Position numbers and translations under genes: made by a program
Notes under the pieces: generated by a model
Database searches by the model: none
Told to the model about the DNA's origin: nothing
The model's input: the letters and a program-made list of their open reading frames with translations, nothing else
Source: Actinomadura harenae
GTDB lineage: Bacteria > Actinomycetota > Actinomycetes > Streptosporangiales > Streptosporangiaceae
Length of the DNA stretch: 64,000 nt
Assembly (NCBI RefSeq): GCF_003696215.1
Contig: NZ_RFFG01000024.1
Span: forward strand, 39,646-103,645
Direction of reading: 5' to 3'
Shown: piece after piece, positions 51,455 through 62,523 of the stretch
Layout of the letters: each line of letters opens with the position of its first letter
Position numbering within the stretch: position 1 is the stretch's first letter

Positions 51455-52885
51455 CTACTTGCGCTTGCCCCGCTTCTCGCGGATCTTCATCGTCACCGCG
51501 ATCGGGGTGCCCTCGAAGCCGAACTCCTCGCGCAGCCGCCGCTCGATGTACCGGCGGTAGCCCTCCTCGAGGAACCCGGACGTGAACAGCACGAACCGCG
51601 GCTGCCGGACGCCGGCCTGCGTCGCGAACAGCACGCGCGGCTGCTTGCCGCCCCGGATCGGGTGCGGGTGCGACGACACCAGGTCGGCGAAGAACTGGTT
51701 CAGCTTGGCCGTCGGGACGCGCGAGTCCCAGCCCGCGAGGGCCGTCTCGATCGCCGGGACGAGCTTCTCCATGTGCCGTCCCGTGCGGGCCGACACGTTC
51801 ACGCGCGGCGCCCAGCGGGCGTTGTGCAGCTGCCGGTCGATCTCGCGGTCCAGGTAGTGGCGGCGCTCCTCGTCGAGCAGGTCCCACTTGTTGTAGGCGA
51901 TGACCAGCGCCCGGCCGGACTCGATCACCATGGAGATGATCCGCAGGTCCTGCTCGGCGAGCGGCTCGTTCGCGTCGATCATCACGACCGCGACCTCGGC
52001 GCGCTCCAGCGCCGACTGCGTGCGCAGCGTGGCGTAGAAGTCGGCGCCCTGGTTCTCCCGGTGGCGGCGGCGGATCCCGGCGGTGTCGATGAACCGCCAG
52101 GTCTTCCCGCCGAGGTCGATCTCCTCGTCGATCGGGTCGCGGGTGGTGCCCGCGACCGAGTCGACGACGACCCGCTTCTCTCCCGCCAGCTGGTTCAGCA
52201 GGCTGGACTTGCCGACGTTCGGACGGCCCAGCAGCGCCACCCGGCGCGGCCCGCCCGCCTCGATGCCGAACCGCTCCTTCGGGGCCTGCTCGGGCAGCGC
52301 CTCCAGCACGGCGTCCAGCAGGTCGCCCGAACCGCGCCCGTGGACGGCGCTGACCGGGTGCGGCTCGCCGATGCCGAGGCTCCACAGCAGCGCCGCGTCC
52401 GACTCGGTGCCGATGTTGTCGACCTTGTTGGCGACCAGCACCACCGGCTTGCCGGACCGGCGCAGGATCTCCACCACGGCCTCGTCCACGTCGGTCGCGC
52501 CGACGGTGGCGTCCACGACGAACATCACCACGTCGGCGAGGTCCACCGCCATCCGGGCCTGCTCGGCGATCGCCGCGGCCAGGCCCGCCGCGTCCGGCAG
52601 CCAGCCGCCGGTGTCCACCACGGTGAACCGGCGTCCGGACCAGGTCGCGTCGTAGGCGACCCGGTCCCGGGTCACGCCCGGCACGTCCTCCACGACCGCC
52701 TCACGGCGGCCGATGATCCGGTTGACCAGGGTGGACTTGCCGACGTTCGGACGGCCCACCACGGCCACCACGGGCGCGGGCCCCTCGCCCTCCTCGGAGA
52801 AGCCCCCTTCCAGGGCCTCCGCCTCAAGGTCGGCGACATCAAAGTCGGCGGCGTCGAAGTCGTATTCGCTCTCAGTCACGTTCAT
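51455..52885 (-). CDS. der: Ribosome-associated GTPase Der (EngA)
   Basis: A 476-residue double-GTPase needed for 50S ribosome assembly. Two G domains, each with GRPNVGKS (about 43 and 216), DTGGW and DTAGI G3 motifs, and NKVD and NKWD G4 motifs, then a KH-like C-terminal domain ending in [10 protein letters not shown]. The N-terminal 35 residues are acidic, as in other actinobacteria. It follows cmk in the same direction. Confidence 0.96.
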   Translation of the reverse strand: MNVTESEYDFDAADFDVADLEAEALEGGFSEEGEGPAPVVAVVGRPNVGKSTLVNRIIGRREAVVEDVPGVTRDRVAYDATWSGRRFTVVDTGGWLPDAAGLAAAIAEQARMAVDLADVVMFVVDATVGATDVDEAVVEILRRSGKPVVLVANKVDNIGTESDAALLWSLGIGEPHPVSAVHGRGSGDLLDAVLEALPEQAPKERFGIEAGGPRRVALLGRPNVGKSSLLNQLAGEKRVVVDSVAGTTRDPIDEEIDLGGKTWRFIDTAGIRRRHRENQGADFYATLRTQSALERAEVAVVMIDANEPLAEQDLRIISMVIESGRALVIAYNKWDLLDEERRHYLDREIDRQLHNARWAPRVNVSARTGRHMEKLVPAIETALAGWDSRVPTAKLNQFFADLVSSHPHPIRGGKQPRVLFATQAGVRQPRFVLFTSGFLEEGYRRYIERRLREEFGFEGTPIAVTMKIREKRGKRK

Positions 52886-52956
52886 GTCCCCGCTCGCCGG
52901 ACGGGTACGCCTCCCGGCGTCCCCCGGCTCGCTCGTGCGCTCGTTGCCGAGCCCGC

Positions 52957-53619
52957 TCAGTACTGCTCTTTGGCGAGGCGGACGACCGCCTCGATGACCT
53001 CGTCGAGGCTCAGCTCGGTCGAGTCGATCTCATGCGCGTCCGCCGCCTTCGCCAGCGGGGACGCCTTCCGGGTGGAGTCCAGCTCGTCGCGTCGTGCCTG
53101 CTCGGCCTGGGTGACCTCCACCGACGCGCCCGGGTCGGCCGCCAGGTCCTTGGCCCGCCGCGCGGCCCGCGCCGCCTCGCTGGCGGTCAGGTAGACCTTG
53201 ACCGGCGCGTCCGGCGCGACGACCGTGCCGATGTCACGGCCCTCCACCACGATGCCCCCGGCACCGATGATCTCACGCTGAAGCGCGACCATCCGCTCCC
53301 GCACCGCCGGAACCCGGCTGACCGCGCTCACCGCGTTGGTGACCTCACGGGTGCGGATCGGCCCGGACACGTCCGTGCCGTCCGCCTCGATCGTCGGACG
53401 GTTCGGGTCGGTGCCGGACACCAGCGCCGCCTCGCCCGCGCGGGCCGCGACCGCCTCGCCGTCCTCGACGTCCACGCCGTGCTCCAGCATCCACCAGGTC
53501 ATGGCGCGGTACATCGCGCCGGTGTCGAGGTAGCGCAGGCCGAGGGCGCGCGCCACGCCCTTGGAGGCGCTGGACTTGCCGGACCCGGACGGGCCGTCCA
53601 TGGCGATGACGAGCGACAC
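52957..53619 (-). CDS. cmk: Cytidylate kinase
   Basis: A 220-residue CMP/dCMP kinase: P-loop [38 protein letters not shown], the inserted NMP-binding region, [20 protein letters not shown] and the lid with RRAKDL. It makes CDP for nucleic acid synthesis. The cmk-der neighbourhood is widely conserved in actinobacteria. Confidence 0.96.
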   Translation of the reverse strand: MSLVIAMDGPSGSGKSSASKGVARALGLRYLDTGAMYRAMTWWMLEHGVDVEDGEAVAARAGEAALVSGTDPNRPTIEADGTDVSGPIRTREVTNAVSAVSRVPAVRERMVALQREIIGAGGIVVEGRDIGTVVAPDAPVKVYLTASEAARAARRAKDLAADPGASVEVTQAEQARRDELDSTRKASPLAKAADAHEIDSTELSLDEVIEAVVRLAKEQY

Positions 53620-53724
53620 GATCGCTCCCTTTCGATGTCTGGTGCGGTGCTGGGGCGCCGAAATGGCGGCGCCGGGGGACGCCGGGGGCGGGTGCCCGCG
53701 ACGGCCAGCGTTCCAGGGTACTTG

Positions 53725-54846
53725 CTAGCCGGGCACCGACCAGCCGCGCGCGCGCAGCTCGTCGGCCAGCTTCGCCGCCTCCTCCGGCTGGACCGACAGC
53801 TCCAGCACACCGAGCGGGCGGCCCGGGGAGTGCTCGATCGCGATGTCCTCGACGTTGACCCCGGCGATCGTCGCCGCCTGGAAGATCATCGCCAGTTCGC
53901 CCGGACGGTCCGGGATGACGACGGTGACGGTGGCGTAGCTGCGCTGGTCGCCGCCGTGCTTGCCCGGGATCCGGGCCCGCCCGGCGTTGCCGCGCAGCAG
54001 CAGGTCGGCGACGTGCGTCGCGGCGCCCTCGCTGCCGTCGCGCAGCAGCGAGGCGGCCACCGCCAGGTCGGTCGCGACCGCCTCCAGGACGTCGGCGACC
54101 GGCTCGGCGTTGGCGGCCAGGATGCCGATCCACAGCCTCGGGTCGGACGCGGCGATCCGGGTGACGTCCCGGACGCCCTGCCCGGCCAGGCCGAGCGCGG
54201 TGTCGTCCGCGCTGGTCAGCCGGGCCGCGACCGCCGCCGACACCACGTGCGGGGCGTGCGACACCAGCGCGACCGAACGGTCGTGGTGCTCGGCGTCCAC
54301 GGTGACCGGCATGGCCCCGCAGAGCCGCGCGAGGCCCTCGACCGCCGCGACGGCGTCCGGCGCGGTGCGGCCGCCGGGGCACAGGGCCCACGGACGGCCG
54401 AGGAACAGATCGTCGCGGGCCGCGGACGGCCCGGAGCGCTCCCGTCCGGCCAGCGGATGCCCCGGCACGTAGGACGCCAGGTCGCAGCCCAGGTCGGCGG
54501 CCTGCGCCAGCGGCAGCGCCTTCACGCTCGCGACGTCGGTGTAGACCTCCGCCAGCCTGCGCTTCTGCGCGTCCAGCAGGGTCACGGCGACGGCGGCGGG
54601 CGGGACGGCGATCACGGCCAGGTCGGCGGGACCGCCGAGGCCGCCCACCGGAAGCGCCTCGCCCGCGCCGATCTGCACGGCCACGTCGAGCGCGGCGGCG
54701 TCCCGGTCGGACAGATAGACCTCCGAGCCCCGTGCCCGCAGGGCCAGCGCGATCGACGTGCCGATCAGGCCGGTGCCGATGACGACCACGCGGCCGGGGC
54801 CGGGCTCGCCGGGTTCGGAACGCTCGGGGACTGGGGTCTCTGCCAC
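53725..54846 (-). CDS. tyrA: Prephenate dehydrogenase
   Basis: A 373-residue enzyme of tyrosine biosynthesis: NAD-binding VVIGTGLIGTSIALALRARG (about 20-39), PGHPLAGRERSGPSAARDDL and the substrate region VDAEHHDRSVALVSHAPHVVS, with a helical dimerisation domain. A C-terminal ACT domain (about 290-370, VTVVIPDRPGELAMIFQAAT) suggests feedback control by tyrosine. The chorismate mutase that supplies its substrate is encoded 182 bases upstream. Confidence 0.93.
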   Translation of the reverse strand: MAETPVPERSEPGEPGPGRVVVIGTGLIGTSIALALRARGSEVYLSDRDAAALDVAVQIGAGEALPVGGLGGPADLAVIAVPPAAVAVTLLDAQKRRLAEVYTDVASVKALPLAQAADLGCDLASYVPGHPLAGRERSGPSAARDDLFLGRPWALCPGGRTAPDAVAAVEGLARLCGAMPVTVDAEHHDRSVALVSHAPHVVSAAVAARLTSADDTALGLAGQGVRDVTRIAASDPRLWIGILAANAEPVADVLEAVATDLAVAASLLRDGSEGAATHVADLLLRGNAGRARIPGKHGGDQRSYATVTVVIPDRPGELAMIFQAATIAGVNVEDIAIEHSPGRPLGVLELSVQPEEAAKLADELRARGWSVPG

Positions 54847-54941
54847 CGATCCAGCCTACTGGGCCCAGGCGGCCGGATCGTCCCACTCCGCAGGGCCCGA
54901 AGACCCGATCCGGCGAAGGGCCCGGGAGGCGGCCCGGACCC

Positions 54942-55043
54942 GCCTACCGGGCGATGCCGGTCACCGAGGGGCGTCGGCTACTCAGCGACGTCGGTCACTG
55001 GGCGGTGTCGGCTACTGAGCGGTGTCGGCTACTGGGCGATGTC
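54942..55043 (-). repeat. Six 17-bp repeats carrying TAG or TGA after the chorismate mutase gene
   Basis: Six adjacent units (55027, 55010, 54993, 54976, 54959, 54942). On the minus strand the first, GACATCGCCCAGTAGCC, holds the real aroH stop; the others keep a stop at the same place: TAG, TAG, TGA, TAG, TGA, TAG. As 17 is not a multiple of 3, stops fall in all three frames. Confidence 0.92.
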
Positions 55044-55418
55044 GATGCGCAGGGCCGCCGCCCCGCGCAGGTACACGTGCTGCACCTGCGCGCGGGGACG
55101 GTCCGTCTCGACGTGCGCCATCAGCCGGATCACGCGGGGCAGCCCGTGCGGGACGGCGATCTCGCTCGCGCACATCAGCGGCACCTCCTGGAACCCCAGG
55201 TTGCGCGCCGCGAGCGCCGGGAACTCGGCGGTCAGGTCGGGAGTCGCGGTGAACAGCACGCTGATCACGTCGTCGGTACCGAGCGCGTTGCGCTCCATCA
55301 CCGCCGTGACCAGCTCGGTGGTCGCGGCCAGGATCTCGTCCCGGTCGTCCGCCTCCACCTGGGTCGCGCCGCGGACCGCCCTCACCGCCACCGGTACCTC
55401 CCCGTCCTCGCCGATCAT
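55029..55418 (-). CDS. aroH: Chorismate mutase, AroH class
   Basis: A 129-residue monofunctional chorismate mutase of the trimeric AroH type: active-site VRAVRGATQVEADDRDEIL, LFTATPDLTAEFPALAARN, PLMCASEIAVPHGLPRVIRL and VYLRGAAALR match the family along its length. It converts chorismate to prephenate for the TyrA enzyme encoded downstream. Its end is followed by the 17-bp stop-bearing array. Confidence 0.93.
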   Translation of the reverse strand: MIGEDGEVPVAVRAVRGATQVEADDRDEILAATTELVTAVMERNALGTDDVISVLFTATPDLTAEFPALAARNLGFQEVPLMCASEIAVPHGLPRVIRLMAHVETDRPRAQVQHVYLRGAAALRIDIAQ

Positions 55419-55451
55419 GTCCGCCCGTGCCCCCGGCCCGGAGGCCCGTGC

Positions 55452-56183
55452 CTACAGGTCGACGGCCTTGTACAGCTCGCCGACCTCGCGGACGCTCAGC
55501 GCCCGCATGTGGCCGGGCTTGAGCTGGCCGAGCTTGAGCGGTCCGAACTCTACGCGAGCGAGCTGCTGCACGGGGAAGCCGACCTCCTTCAGCAGCCGCC
55601 GGACGATGTGCTTGCGGCCCTCGTGCAGGGTGATCTCCACCAGGATCCGCCTGCCGACCTGGTCGAAGATCCGGAACTCGTCGGCCTTGGCGAAGCCGTC
55701 CTCCAGCTCCACGCCCTTGCGCAGCCGCCGGCCCAGGTCCCGCGGGATCGGGCCGTGGATCTCGGCCAGGTACATCTTGCTCACACCGAAGCTCGGGTGG
55801 GTCAGCCGGTGCGCCAGCTCCCCGTCGTTGGTGAGCAGGATCAGGCCCTCGGTGTCGGTGTCGAGCCGTCCGACGTGGAACAGCCGCTCGGGCACCTCCA
55901 CGTAGGACGCCAGGGACTTGCGGCCCCGCTCGTCCTTCATCGTCGACACCACGCCGCGCGGCTTGTTGATCATGTAGTAGCGCATCTCCGACCGGGTCTC
56001 CACCCGGCGGCCGTCCACCTTGATCACGTCGCTCTCGGGGTCGACCCGCTCACCGAACCGGAACACCCGCTGGCCGTTGACCTCGACCCGGCCTTCGCCG
56101 ATCAGTTCCTCGCAGTGGCGGCGGCTGCCGATCCCGGCCTCGGCCAGGACCTTCTGCAGGCGCACGCCCTCGTTGTCGCTCAC
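55452..56183 (-). CDS. RluB/RsuA-family pseudouridine synthase
   Basis: A 243-residue enzyme: S4 RNA-binding domain (about 5-55, LQKVLAEAGIGSRRHCEELI) and synthase domain with the catalytic Asp in HVGRLDTDTEGLILLTNDGE (about 105), YYMINKPRGVVST, and EGRKHIVRRLLKEVGFPV. It modifies a uridine in 23S rRNA. Overlaps the scpB gene by 4 bases. Confidence 0.94.
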   Translation of the reverse strand: MSDNEGVRLQKVLAEAGIGSRRHCEELIGEGRVEVNGQRVFRFGERVDPESDVIKVDGRRVETRSEMRYYMINKPRGVVSTMKDERGRKSLASYVEVPERLFHVGRLDTDTEGLILLTNDGELAHRLTHPSFGVSKMYLAEIHGPIPRDLGRRLRKGVELEDGFAKADEFRIFDQVGRRILVEITLHEGRKHIVRRLLKEVGFPVQQLARVEFGPLKLGQLKPGHMRALSVREVGELYKAVDL

Positions 56184-56872
56184 GCTTCCTCGACTATCTC
56201 TTCTGGCAGGTCATCGGGCAGGTAGGGGGCAAGTTCGGGCAGCTCTTCCAGGCCGCGCAGCCCCAGTCTCTCCAGGAAGTACCCGGTGGTGCGGAACAGG
56301 ACGGCCTGGGACTCGGGGTCCTGCCCGGCCTCCTCGATCAGGCCGCGCAGCGCCAGCGTCCGCATCACCCCGTCGCTGTTGACGCCGCGCACCGCCGAGA
56401 CCCGGGCGCGGCTGACCGGCTGCCGGTAGGCGACCACCGCCAGGGTCTCCAGCGCCGCCTGGGTCAGGCGGGCCTGCTGCCCGTCGGTGACGAACCTCTC
56501 CACCACCGGCGCGCAGATGTCACGAGTGTAGAAGCGCCAGCCGCCCGCCACGTCCCGTAGATCGAACCCTCGACCCTGGTCGGTGTATTCCGCGGCCAGC
56601 TCACGCAGCGTAGCGGAGATCTGGGGGACGGGCCGCTCCAGGAGCTGCGCGAGGGTGATCTCGGCCACGGGCTCGTCCACGACCAGCAGGATCGCCTCGA
56701 CCTGCGCCCGCAGCGACGGCCCGTCCTCCCCGGCGCCGGGCGCCTCCCCGGCGTCCCCGGCCTCAGGCGCCTCAGGGGCCGGCGGCGCCTCGGGGACCCC
56801 GGCCGTCTCGGGCGTCTCGGGAGGCCCGGACGTCTCCGGAGGCTCGGGAGCGTCCTCGGGGTGGTCAGTCAT
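56180..56872 (-). CDS. scpB: Segregation and condensation protein B
   Basis: A 230-residue ScpB: a Pro/Glu/Ala-rich N-terminal extension (about 1-50), then two winged-helix domains with LRAQVEAILLVVDEPVAE, LTQAALETLAVVAYRQPVSR and VRGVNSDGVMRTLALRGLIE. It binds ScpA in the SMC condensin complex. It overlaps scpA by 8 bases. Confidence 0.94.
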   Translation of the reverse strand: MTDHPEDAPEPPETSGPPETPETAGVPEAPPAPEAPEAGDAGEAPGAGEDGPSLRAQVEAILLVVDEPVAEITLAQLLERPVPQISATLRELAAEYTDQGRGFDLRDVAGGWRFYTRDICAPVVERFVTDGQQARLTQAALETLAVVAYRQPVSRARVSAVRGVNSDGVMRTLALRGLIEEAGQDPESQAVLFRTTGYFLERLGLRGLEELPELAPYLPDDLPEEIVEEA

Positions 56873-57830
56873 CGGTGTCTTCCTCGGTCTCGTCGGACGG
56901 CTTGCCGGCGGGGTCGCGGGAGCCCTCGTAGTCGTCGCCGACCGAGATCTCCCCGTCGTCGGTGCCGATCCAGGTGACGTGCAGGGTGCCGAGCGGCTCG
57001 TCCTGCTCGAAGGTCACGGCGCGCTCGCGGTACAGCTCCAGCAGGGCCAGGAACCGCGCGACGACCTGGAAGGTGCCCTCGGCGTCGTCGGTGAGCTGGT
57101 CGAACGTGGCCTGCCCCAGAGCGCGCAGCTTCGCGATGACCACCTCGGCCTGCTCGCGGACGCTCGCCTTCGGCTGGTACATGTGCTCGACGTTCACGCC
57201 GGGCGGGGCCTTCGGGGTGAACACCTTGGCGGCGAGCCGGGCGAACTGGTCGGGGCCGAGCCCGATCAGCACCTCCGGCAGCAGGTTCGCGAACCGCGGC
57301 TCCATCGGGACGATCCGGGGGAACCGGCGGGCCGCGTCGGCCATCCGCTCCGTGAGGTACTTGCCGACCTCCTTGTACGCCCGGTACTGGAGCAGGCGGG
57401 CGAACAGCAGGTCGCGGGCCTCCAGGAGCGCCAGGTCCTCCTCGTCGTCCACCTCGCCGGACGGCAGCAGGCGGGCGGCCTTGAGGTCGAGCAGGGTCGC
57501 GGCGACGAGCAGGAAGTGGCTGGCCTGGTCGAGGTCCCAGTCCTTGCCGTGGGCTCGGATGTGCGCGATGAAGTCGTCGGTGACCTTGTGCAGCGACACC
57601 TCGGTGATGTCGAGCTTGTGCTTGGAGATCAGCCCCAGCAGCAGGTCGAACGGGCCCTGGAAGTTCTCCAGCTCGACCCGGAACCCCTTGCCGTCCCCCT
57701 CCCCGGCGGCCCCTCCGGCTTCACCGGTCCGGGCGTCCTCAGCGGGACCGGAACCGGAGCCGGGGGCCTCACCGGACGCCTCGTCCGCGAGATCGCCGGG
57801 AAGGGCGTCGTCGTCGGGAGCGTCGGCCAT
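56865..57830 (-). CDS. scpA: Segregation and condensation protein A (kleisin)
   Basis: A 321-residue kleisin: acidic N-terminus, then the conserved FRVELENFQGPFDLLLGLIS, DITEVSLHKVTDDFIAHI and FLLVAATLLDLKAARLLP, with a C-terminal winged helix (TFQVVARFLALLELYRERAV). It bridges SMC heads. I give ATG 57830, but GTG 57881 (17 codons upstream) lies exactly 7 bases after a TACCGT box and may be the true leaderless start, adding a Pro-rich lead. Confidence 0.93.
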   Translation of the reverse strand: MADAPDDDALPGDLADEASGEAPGSGSGPAEDARTGEAGGAAGEGDGKGFRVELENFQGPFDLLLGLISKHKLDITEVSLHKVTDDFIAHIRAHGKDWDLDQASHFLLVAATLLDLKAARLLPSGEVDDEEDLALLEARDLLFARLLQYRAYKEVGKYLTERMADAARRFPRIVPMEPRFANLLPEVLIGLGPDQFARLAAKVFTPKAPPGVNVEHMYQPKASVREQAEVVIAKLRALGQATFDQLTDDAEGTFQVVARFLALLELYRERAVTFEQDEPLGTLHVTWIGTDDGEISVGDDYEGSRDPAGKPSDETEEDTDD

Positions 57831-57888
57831 CGGGTCGGCCTTCTCGTCGGCCTGGGTCGGCGGCGGGGCGGGCGGGTGCACAGGGAGA

Positions 57889-57894
57889 ACGGTA
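57889..57894 (-). promoter_or_regulatory. Possible internal -10 box before scpA
   Basis: Minus-strand TACCGT, 7 bases before GTG 57881, within the 82-base gap after parA. It would let scpAB and downstream genes be transcribed separately from parA. Confidence 0.4.
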
Positions 57895-57912
57895 ACGGAC
57901 GGCGGAGCCCGC

Positions 57913-58824
57913 TCAGACCCCCGTCTTCCAGCGTTCCAGCACCTCACGGGCCAGGCTGCGGTAGGCGTTGGCGCCCATCGAGGACGGGTCGAAGTAGGTG
58001 ATCGGCTCGCCCGCGACCGTGGCGTCCGGGAACCGGACGGTGCGGTTGATCACGGTGTGGAAGACCTTGTCGCCGAACGCCTCGACGATGCGGCCGAGCA
58101 CCTCGCGGGTGTGCAGGGTGCGCGAGTCGTACATCGTGCCGAGGACGCCGTCGATCTCCAGCGACGGGTTGATGCGCTGCTGGACCTTGTCGATGGTCTC
58201 CATGAGCAGCGCGACGCCGCGCATGGCGAAGTACTCGCACTCCAGCGGGATCAGCACGCCCTCACTGGCGGCCAGCGCGTTCACCGTCAGCAGGCCGAGG
58301 GACGGCTGGCAGTCGATGAGGATGTAGTCGTAGTCCGGGATGGCGGACTTCAGCGCCCCCGCGAGGATGTACTCGCGGCCGACCTCGTGGACCAGCTGCA
58401 CTTCGGCGCCGGACAGGTCGATGTTGGACGGCAGCAGGTCCATCCCGTCGACGCCGGTCTCGATGACCACGTCCTCCCACTCGGTGTCACGCTCGAGCAG
58501 CAGGTTGTGGATGGTCACCTCGAGCTGGCGCGGGTCGCCCTTGCCGAGGCCGACCGACAGCGCCCCCTGGGGGTCGAAGTCGACCAGCAGCACGCGGCGG
58601 CCGTACTCGGCGAGCGCCGCGCCCAGGTTGATGGTGGTCGTCGTCTTGCCGACGCCGCCCTTCTGGTTGCAGATCGACACGATCCGCGCGGGCCCGTGCT
58701 CCGGGAGGGGCTCGGGCTCAGGGAAGATCGGGACCGGACGTTGGGTCGGCCCCAGGGCACGACTCGGATCGGTCTCGATGGTGGCGGACGACAACAGGCC
58801 GTCCGCAGCCTCAGTGCGTGTCAC
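57913..58824 (-). CDS. ParA-family ATPase
   Basis: A 303-residue Walker-type ATPase: deviant Walker A CNQKGGVGKTTTTINLG (about 52-68), LLVDFDPQGALSVGLG, YDYILIDCQPSLGLLTVNAL and a C-terminal region ending in REVLERWKTGV. It lacks a ParB partner nearby, and with scpAB and xerD it belongs to the conserved chromosome-segregation neighbourhood of actinobacteria. GTG 58824 with GGGGAGGG upstream is chosen over a start at 58896. Confidence 0.92.
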   Translation of the reverse strand: MTRTEAADGLLSSATIETDPSRALGPTQRPVPIFPEPEPLPEHGPARIVSICNQKGGVGKTTTTINLGAALAEYGRRVLLVDFDPQGALSVGLGKGDPRQLEVTIHNLLLERDTEWEDVVIETGVDGMDLLPSNIDLSGAEVQLVHEVGREYILAGALKSAIPDYDYILIDCQPSLGLLTVNALAASEGVLIPLECEYFAMRGVALLMETIDKVQQRINPSLEIDGVLGTMYDSRTLHTREVLGRIVEAFGDKVFHTVINRTVRFPDATVAGEPITYFDPSSMGANAYRSLAREVLERWKTGV

Positions 58825-58926
58825 CAGATCCCTCCCCGGCGGCTTGAAGATGCCTACCAGTCCGGGGACTCTAGGGCCCCGTCGCCGCTGTCTCAACTCG
58901 ACTCGCGGTCGATGCGTCGCGTTTTG

Positions 58927-59862
58927 TCAGCCGCGTGCCCGCGGATGTGACGTGGCGTAGACCTCGCGCAATAGTTGAACCGTTACCAGAGTGTAGACCT
59001 GCGTGGTCGTCACCGAGGCATGTCCGAGCAATTCCTGGACGACCCTCACGTCCGCGCCGCCGTCGAGGAGGTGGGTCGCGAACGAGTGACGCAGTGTGTG
59101 CGGGGACACATCGGTCAGCCGCGCCCGGTCGGCGGCGGCGCGCAGCACCATCCACGCGCCCTGGCGGGACAGCCGTCCGCCGCGCGCGTTGAGGAACAGG
59201 GCGGGGCCGCCGCGTCCGGTGCGGGCCAGCTCCGGGCGCGCGCGCACGAGGTACGCCTCGACGGCGCGGCGCGCGTACTCGCCGATCGGCACGATGCGGG
59301 TCTTGCCGCCCTTGCCCGCGACACGCGCGTAGCCCTCACCGAGGTCGACGTCGTCGACGTCCAGGCCGACGGCCTCGGAGATGCGGGCGCCCGAGCCGTA
59401 CAGCAGCTCCAGCAGGGCGCGGTCGCGGAGCGCGCGGGCGGCGGCCGTGGCGTCCCCTACGGTGCCCCGGTCGCCTCTGTCCGGCCCGGACGCGGCGTTG
59501 AGCAGGCGTTCGACCTCGGCCAGGGAGATCGCCTTGGGGAGCCGCCGGGGCGGGGTCGGCGGCCGGACCTCGCGCGCCGGGTCGTCGGCGGCGAGACCCT
59601 CGCGCAGCGCGAACCGGTGCAGGCCCCGGACGGCGACGACCGCGCGGGCCGCCGACCCGGCCGCGAGCGGCGGGTGGTCGGCGTCGCCCTCGCGCAGGCC
59701 GACGAGGAACGCCCGGACGTCGTCCTCGGTGACCCGGTCGATCGCGTCCCGGCCGCGCGAGGTCAGGACCTCGACGTAGCGGCGCAGGTCGCGGCGGTAG
59801 GAGCTGAGGGTGTTGGCGGCCAGGCCCCGTTCCACGGCGAGGTGCCCGAGGTAGGTGCGCAC
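58927..59862 (-). CDS. xerD: Site-specific tyrosine recombinase XerD
   Basis: A 311-residue tyrosine recombinase: N-terminal SAM-like core-binding domain ([20 protein letters not shown]) and catalytic domain with Arg in [12 protein letters not shown], Lys in [24 protein letters not shown] (His-x-x-Arg), [13 protein letters not shown] (His and nucleophile Tyr). It resolves chromosome dimers with XerC. The start is GTG 59862; no earlier start occurs in frame. Confidence 0.94.
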   Translation of the reverse strand: MRTYLGHLAVERGLAANTLSSYRRDLRRYVEVLTSRGRDAIDRVTEDDVRAFLVGLREGDADHPPLAAGSAARAVVAVRGLHRFALREGLAADDPAREVRPPTPPRRLPKAISLAEVERLLNAASGPDRGDRGTVGDATAAARALRDRALLELLYGSGARISEAVGLDVDDVDLGEGYARVAGKGGKTRIVPIGEYARRAVEAYLVRARPELARTGRGGPALFLNARGGRLSRQGAWMVLRAAADRARLTDVSPHTLRHSFATHLLDGGADVRVVQELLGHASVTTTQVYTLVTVQLLREVYATSHPRARG

Positions 59863-60193
59863 GGTCGACTCCAGCGCCGTCCCCGGGCCGGCCCCCGAGG
59901 CCGCACCCCCGGGGCCGGCCCCCGAGGCGGTGTTCCCAGGGGGCGCTGCGCTGCGGCCGGTCGTGCTCGGAGTCAGTGCGGACCTCGTTCTGGACGGGCG
60001 TTCGGGGGCTCGGGGGCGGGCGGGTGCCGGTGACGCGCGGACGCCGTCCCCCGCGCCCCATCATGCCCCCTCCGGGCCCGGGGGGTTACGTCAACGCCCC
60101 GCGCGTCCGGTGGACGGCGGGGCGTGACGGTAACGATTCGGCTCACCCGGCGGTGGAGGTCCGCGGGTCGGTCAGCGCGGTCGGTCAGCGCGG
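59863..60193. other. 331-base gap between the NUDIX gene and xerD
   Basis: No gene. It holds a 17-base direct repeat GGGCCGGCCCCCGAGGC at 59885 and 59912, the hairpin at 60094-60125, and the 13-bp stop-copy repeat at 60166-60191. Because GC is extreme, no promoter for xerD could be placed with confidence. Confidence 0.6.
60094..60125 (-). terminator. Hairpin terminator downstream of the pyrG-NUDIX operon
   Basis: A 14-bp stem with one bulged base (60094-60108 and 60112-60125) and a 3-base loop GGT, about 70 bases past the NUDIX gene stop on the minus strand. Confidence 0.7.
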
Positions 60194-60196
60194 TCA
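60166..60196 (-). repeat. 13-bp duplication beyond the NUDIX gene stop
   Basis: GGTCGGTCAGCGC occurs at 60166 and 60179; the gene's own stop (TCA, 60194-60196) is in a third partial copy. On the minus strand each unit carries TGA, so the stop is repeated twice more. Confidence 0.75.
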
Positions 60197-60834
60197 GTCC
60201 TCGGGGGCCTCCACGGGGCGCAGGCCGGCGAACCCGTCCACGGCGGCGGCGTGCGCGGCGAGGACCCCGGTCACGGCGATCATGTTGTGCAGGTCGCCGT
60301 TCAGGGCCTTGCGGACGGCCTCGTCCAGCGGCACCCAGACCACCGGCATGTCGGCCTCCTCGTGCACCCGCTCGAAGTCGATCTCCTCGGCGGGGACCTC
60401 GGCGAGGTCGCGAGCCAGGAAGATCCGGGTCCGCTCGTCCGACATCCCGGACGAGGGGAACAGGTCCACCAGGACGTCCCAGCGGCCGGCCTCGTACCCG
60501 GCCTCCTCCAGCAGCTCGCGGGCGGCGAGCACGTGCAGCGGCTCGCCGTCCACGTCGCGGAGCCCCGCCGGGGCCTCCCAAAGGAAGCGCCCGACCGGGT
60601 GCCGGTACTGGCGCAGCAGCAGGACGCGGCCCCGGTCGTCCAGGGCGATCACGCCGACCGAGCCGGGATGCTCGATGACGTCCCGGCCGACGAGCTCGGT
60701 GCCCGCGCCGTTCGGCATGCGGACCCGGTCGCGCCGGACACGGAAGATGTGCCCGGCGAAGACCTCGTCGGAGCCCTCGGTGTGCCAGCGCTCCGGGACG
60801 TCGCGAACGTCCTCGGGGCCGAACCCCGCCCCCG

Positions 60835-60838
<4 letters not shown>
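60194..60838 (-). CDS. NUDIX hydrolase (ADP-ribose pyrophosphatase type)
   Basis: A 214-residue NUDIX enzyme: [20 protein letters not shown], the NUDIX box beginning [18 protein letters not shown] and continuing LEEAGY (about 105-127), and [13 protein letters not shown]. The layout matches ADP-ribose pyrophosphatases that hydrolyse ADP-ribose or nucleotide sugars. GTG start at 60838 overlaps the pyrG stop (GTGA). pyrG-NUDIX-xerD is a common actinobacterial order. Confidence 0.93.

Positions 60839-62523
<1,685 letters not shown>

Noticed and set aside
54942..55043. Attachment site or transposon end
   Set aside because: No inverted ends, no integrase apart from housekeeping xerD, and neighbouring genes keep the normal conserved order.
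54954..56225. A 423-codon open frame on the plus strand
   Set aside because: It lies antisense to aroH and the pseudouridine synthase gene, both with clear family motifs; high GC leaves the opposite strand free of stops.
58927..59862. xerD as a phage or integron integrase
   Set aside because: The position between the pyrG-NUDIX pair and parA-scpAB is the standard chromosomal one, and no mobile genes are nearby.
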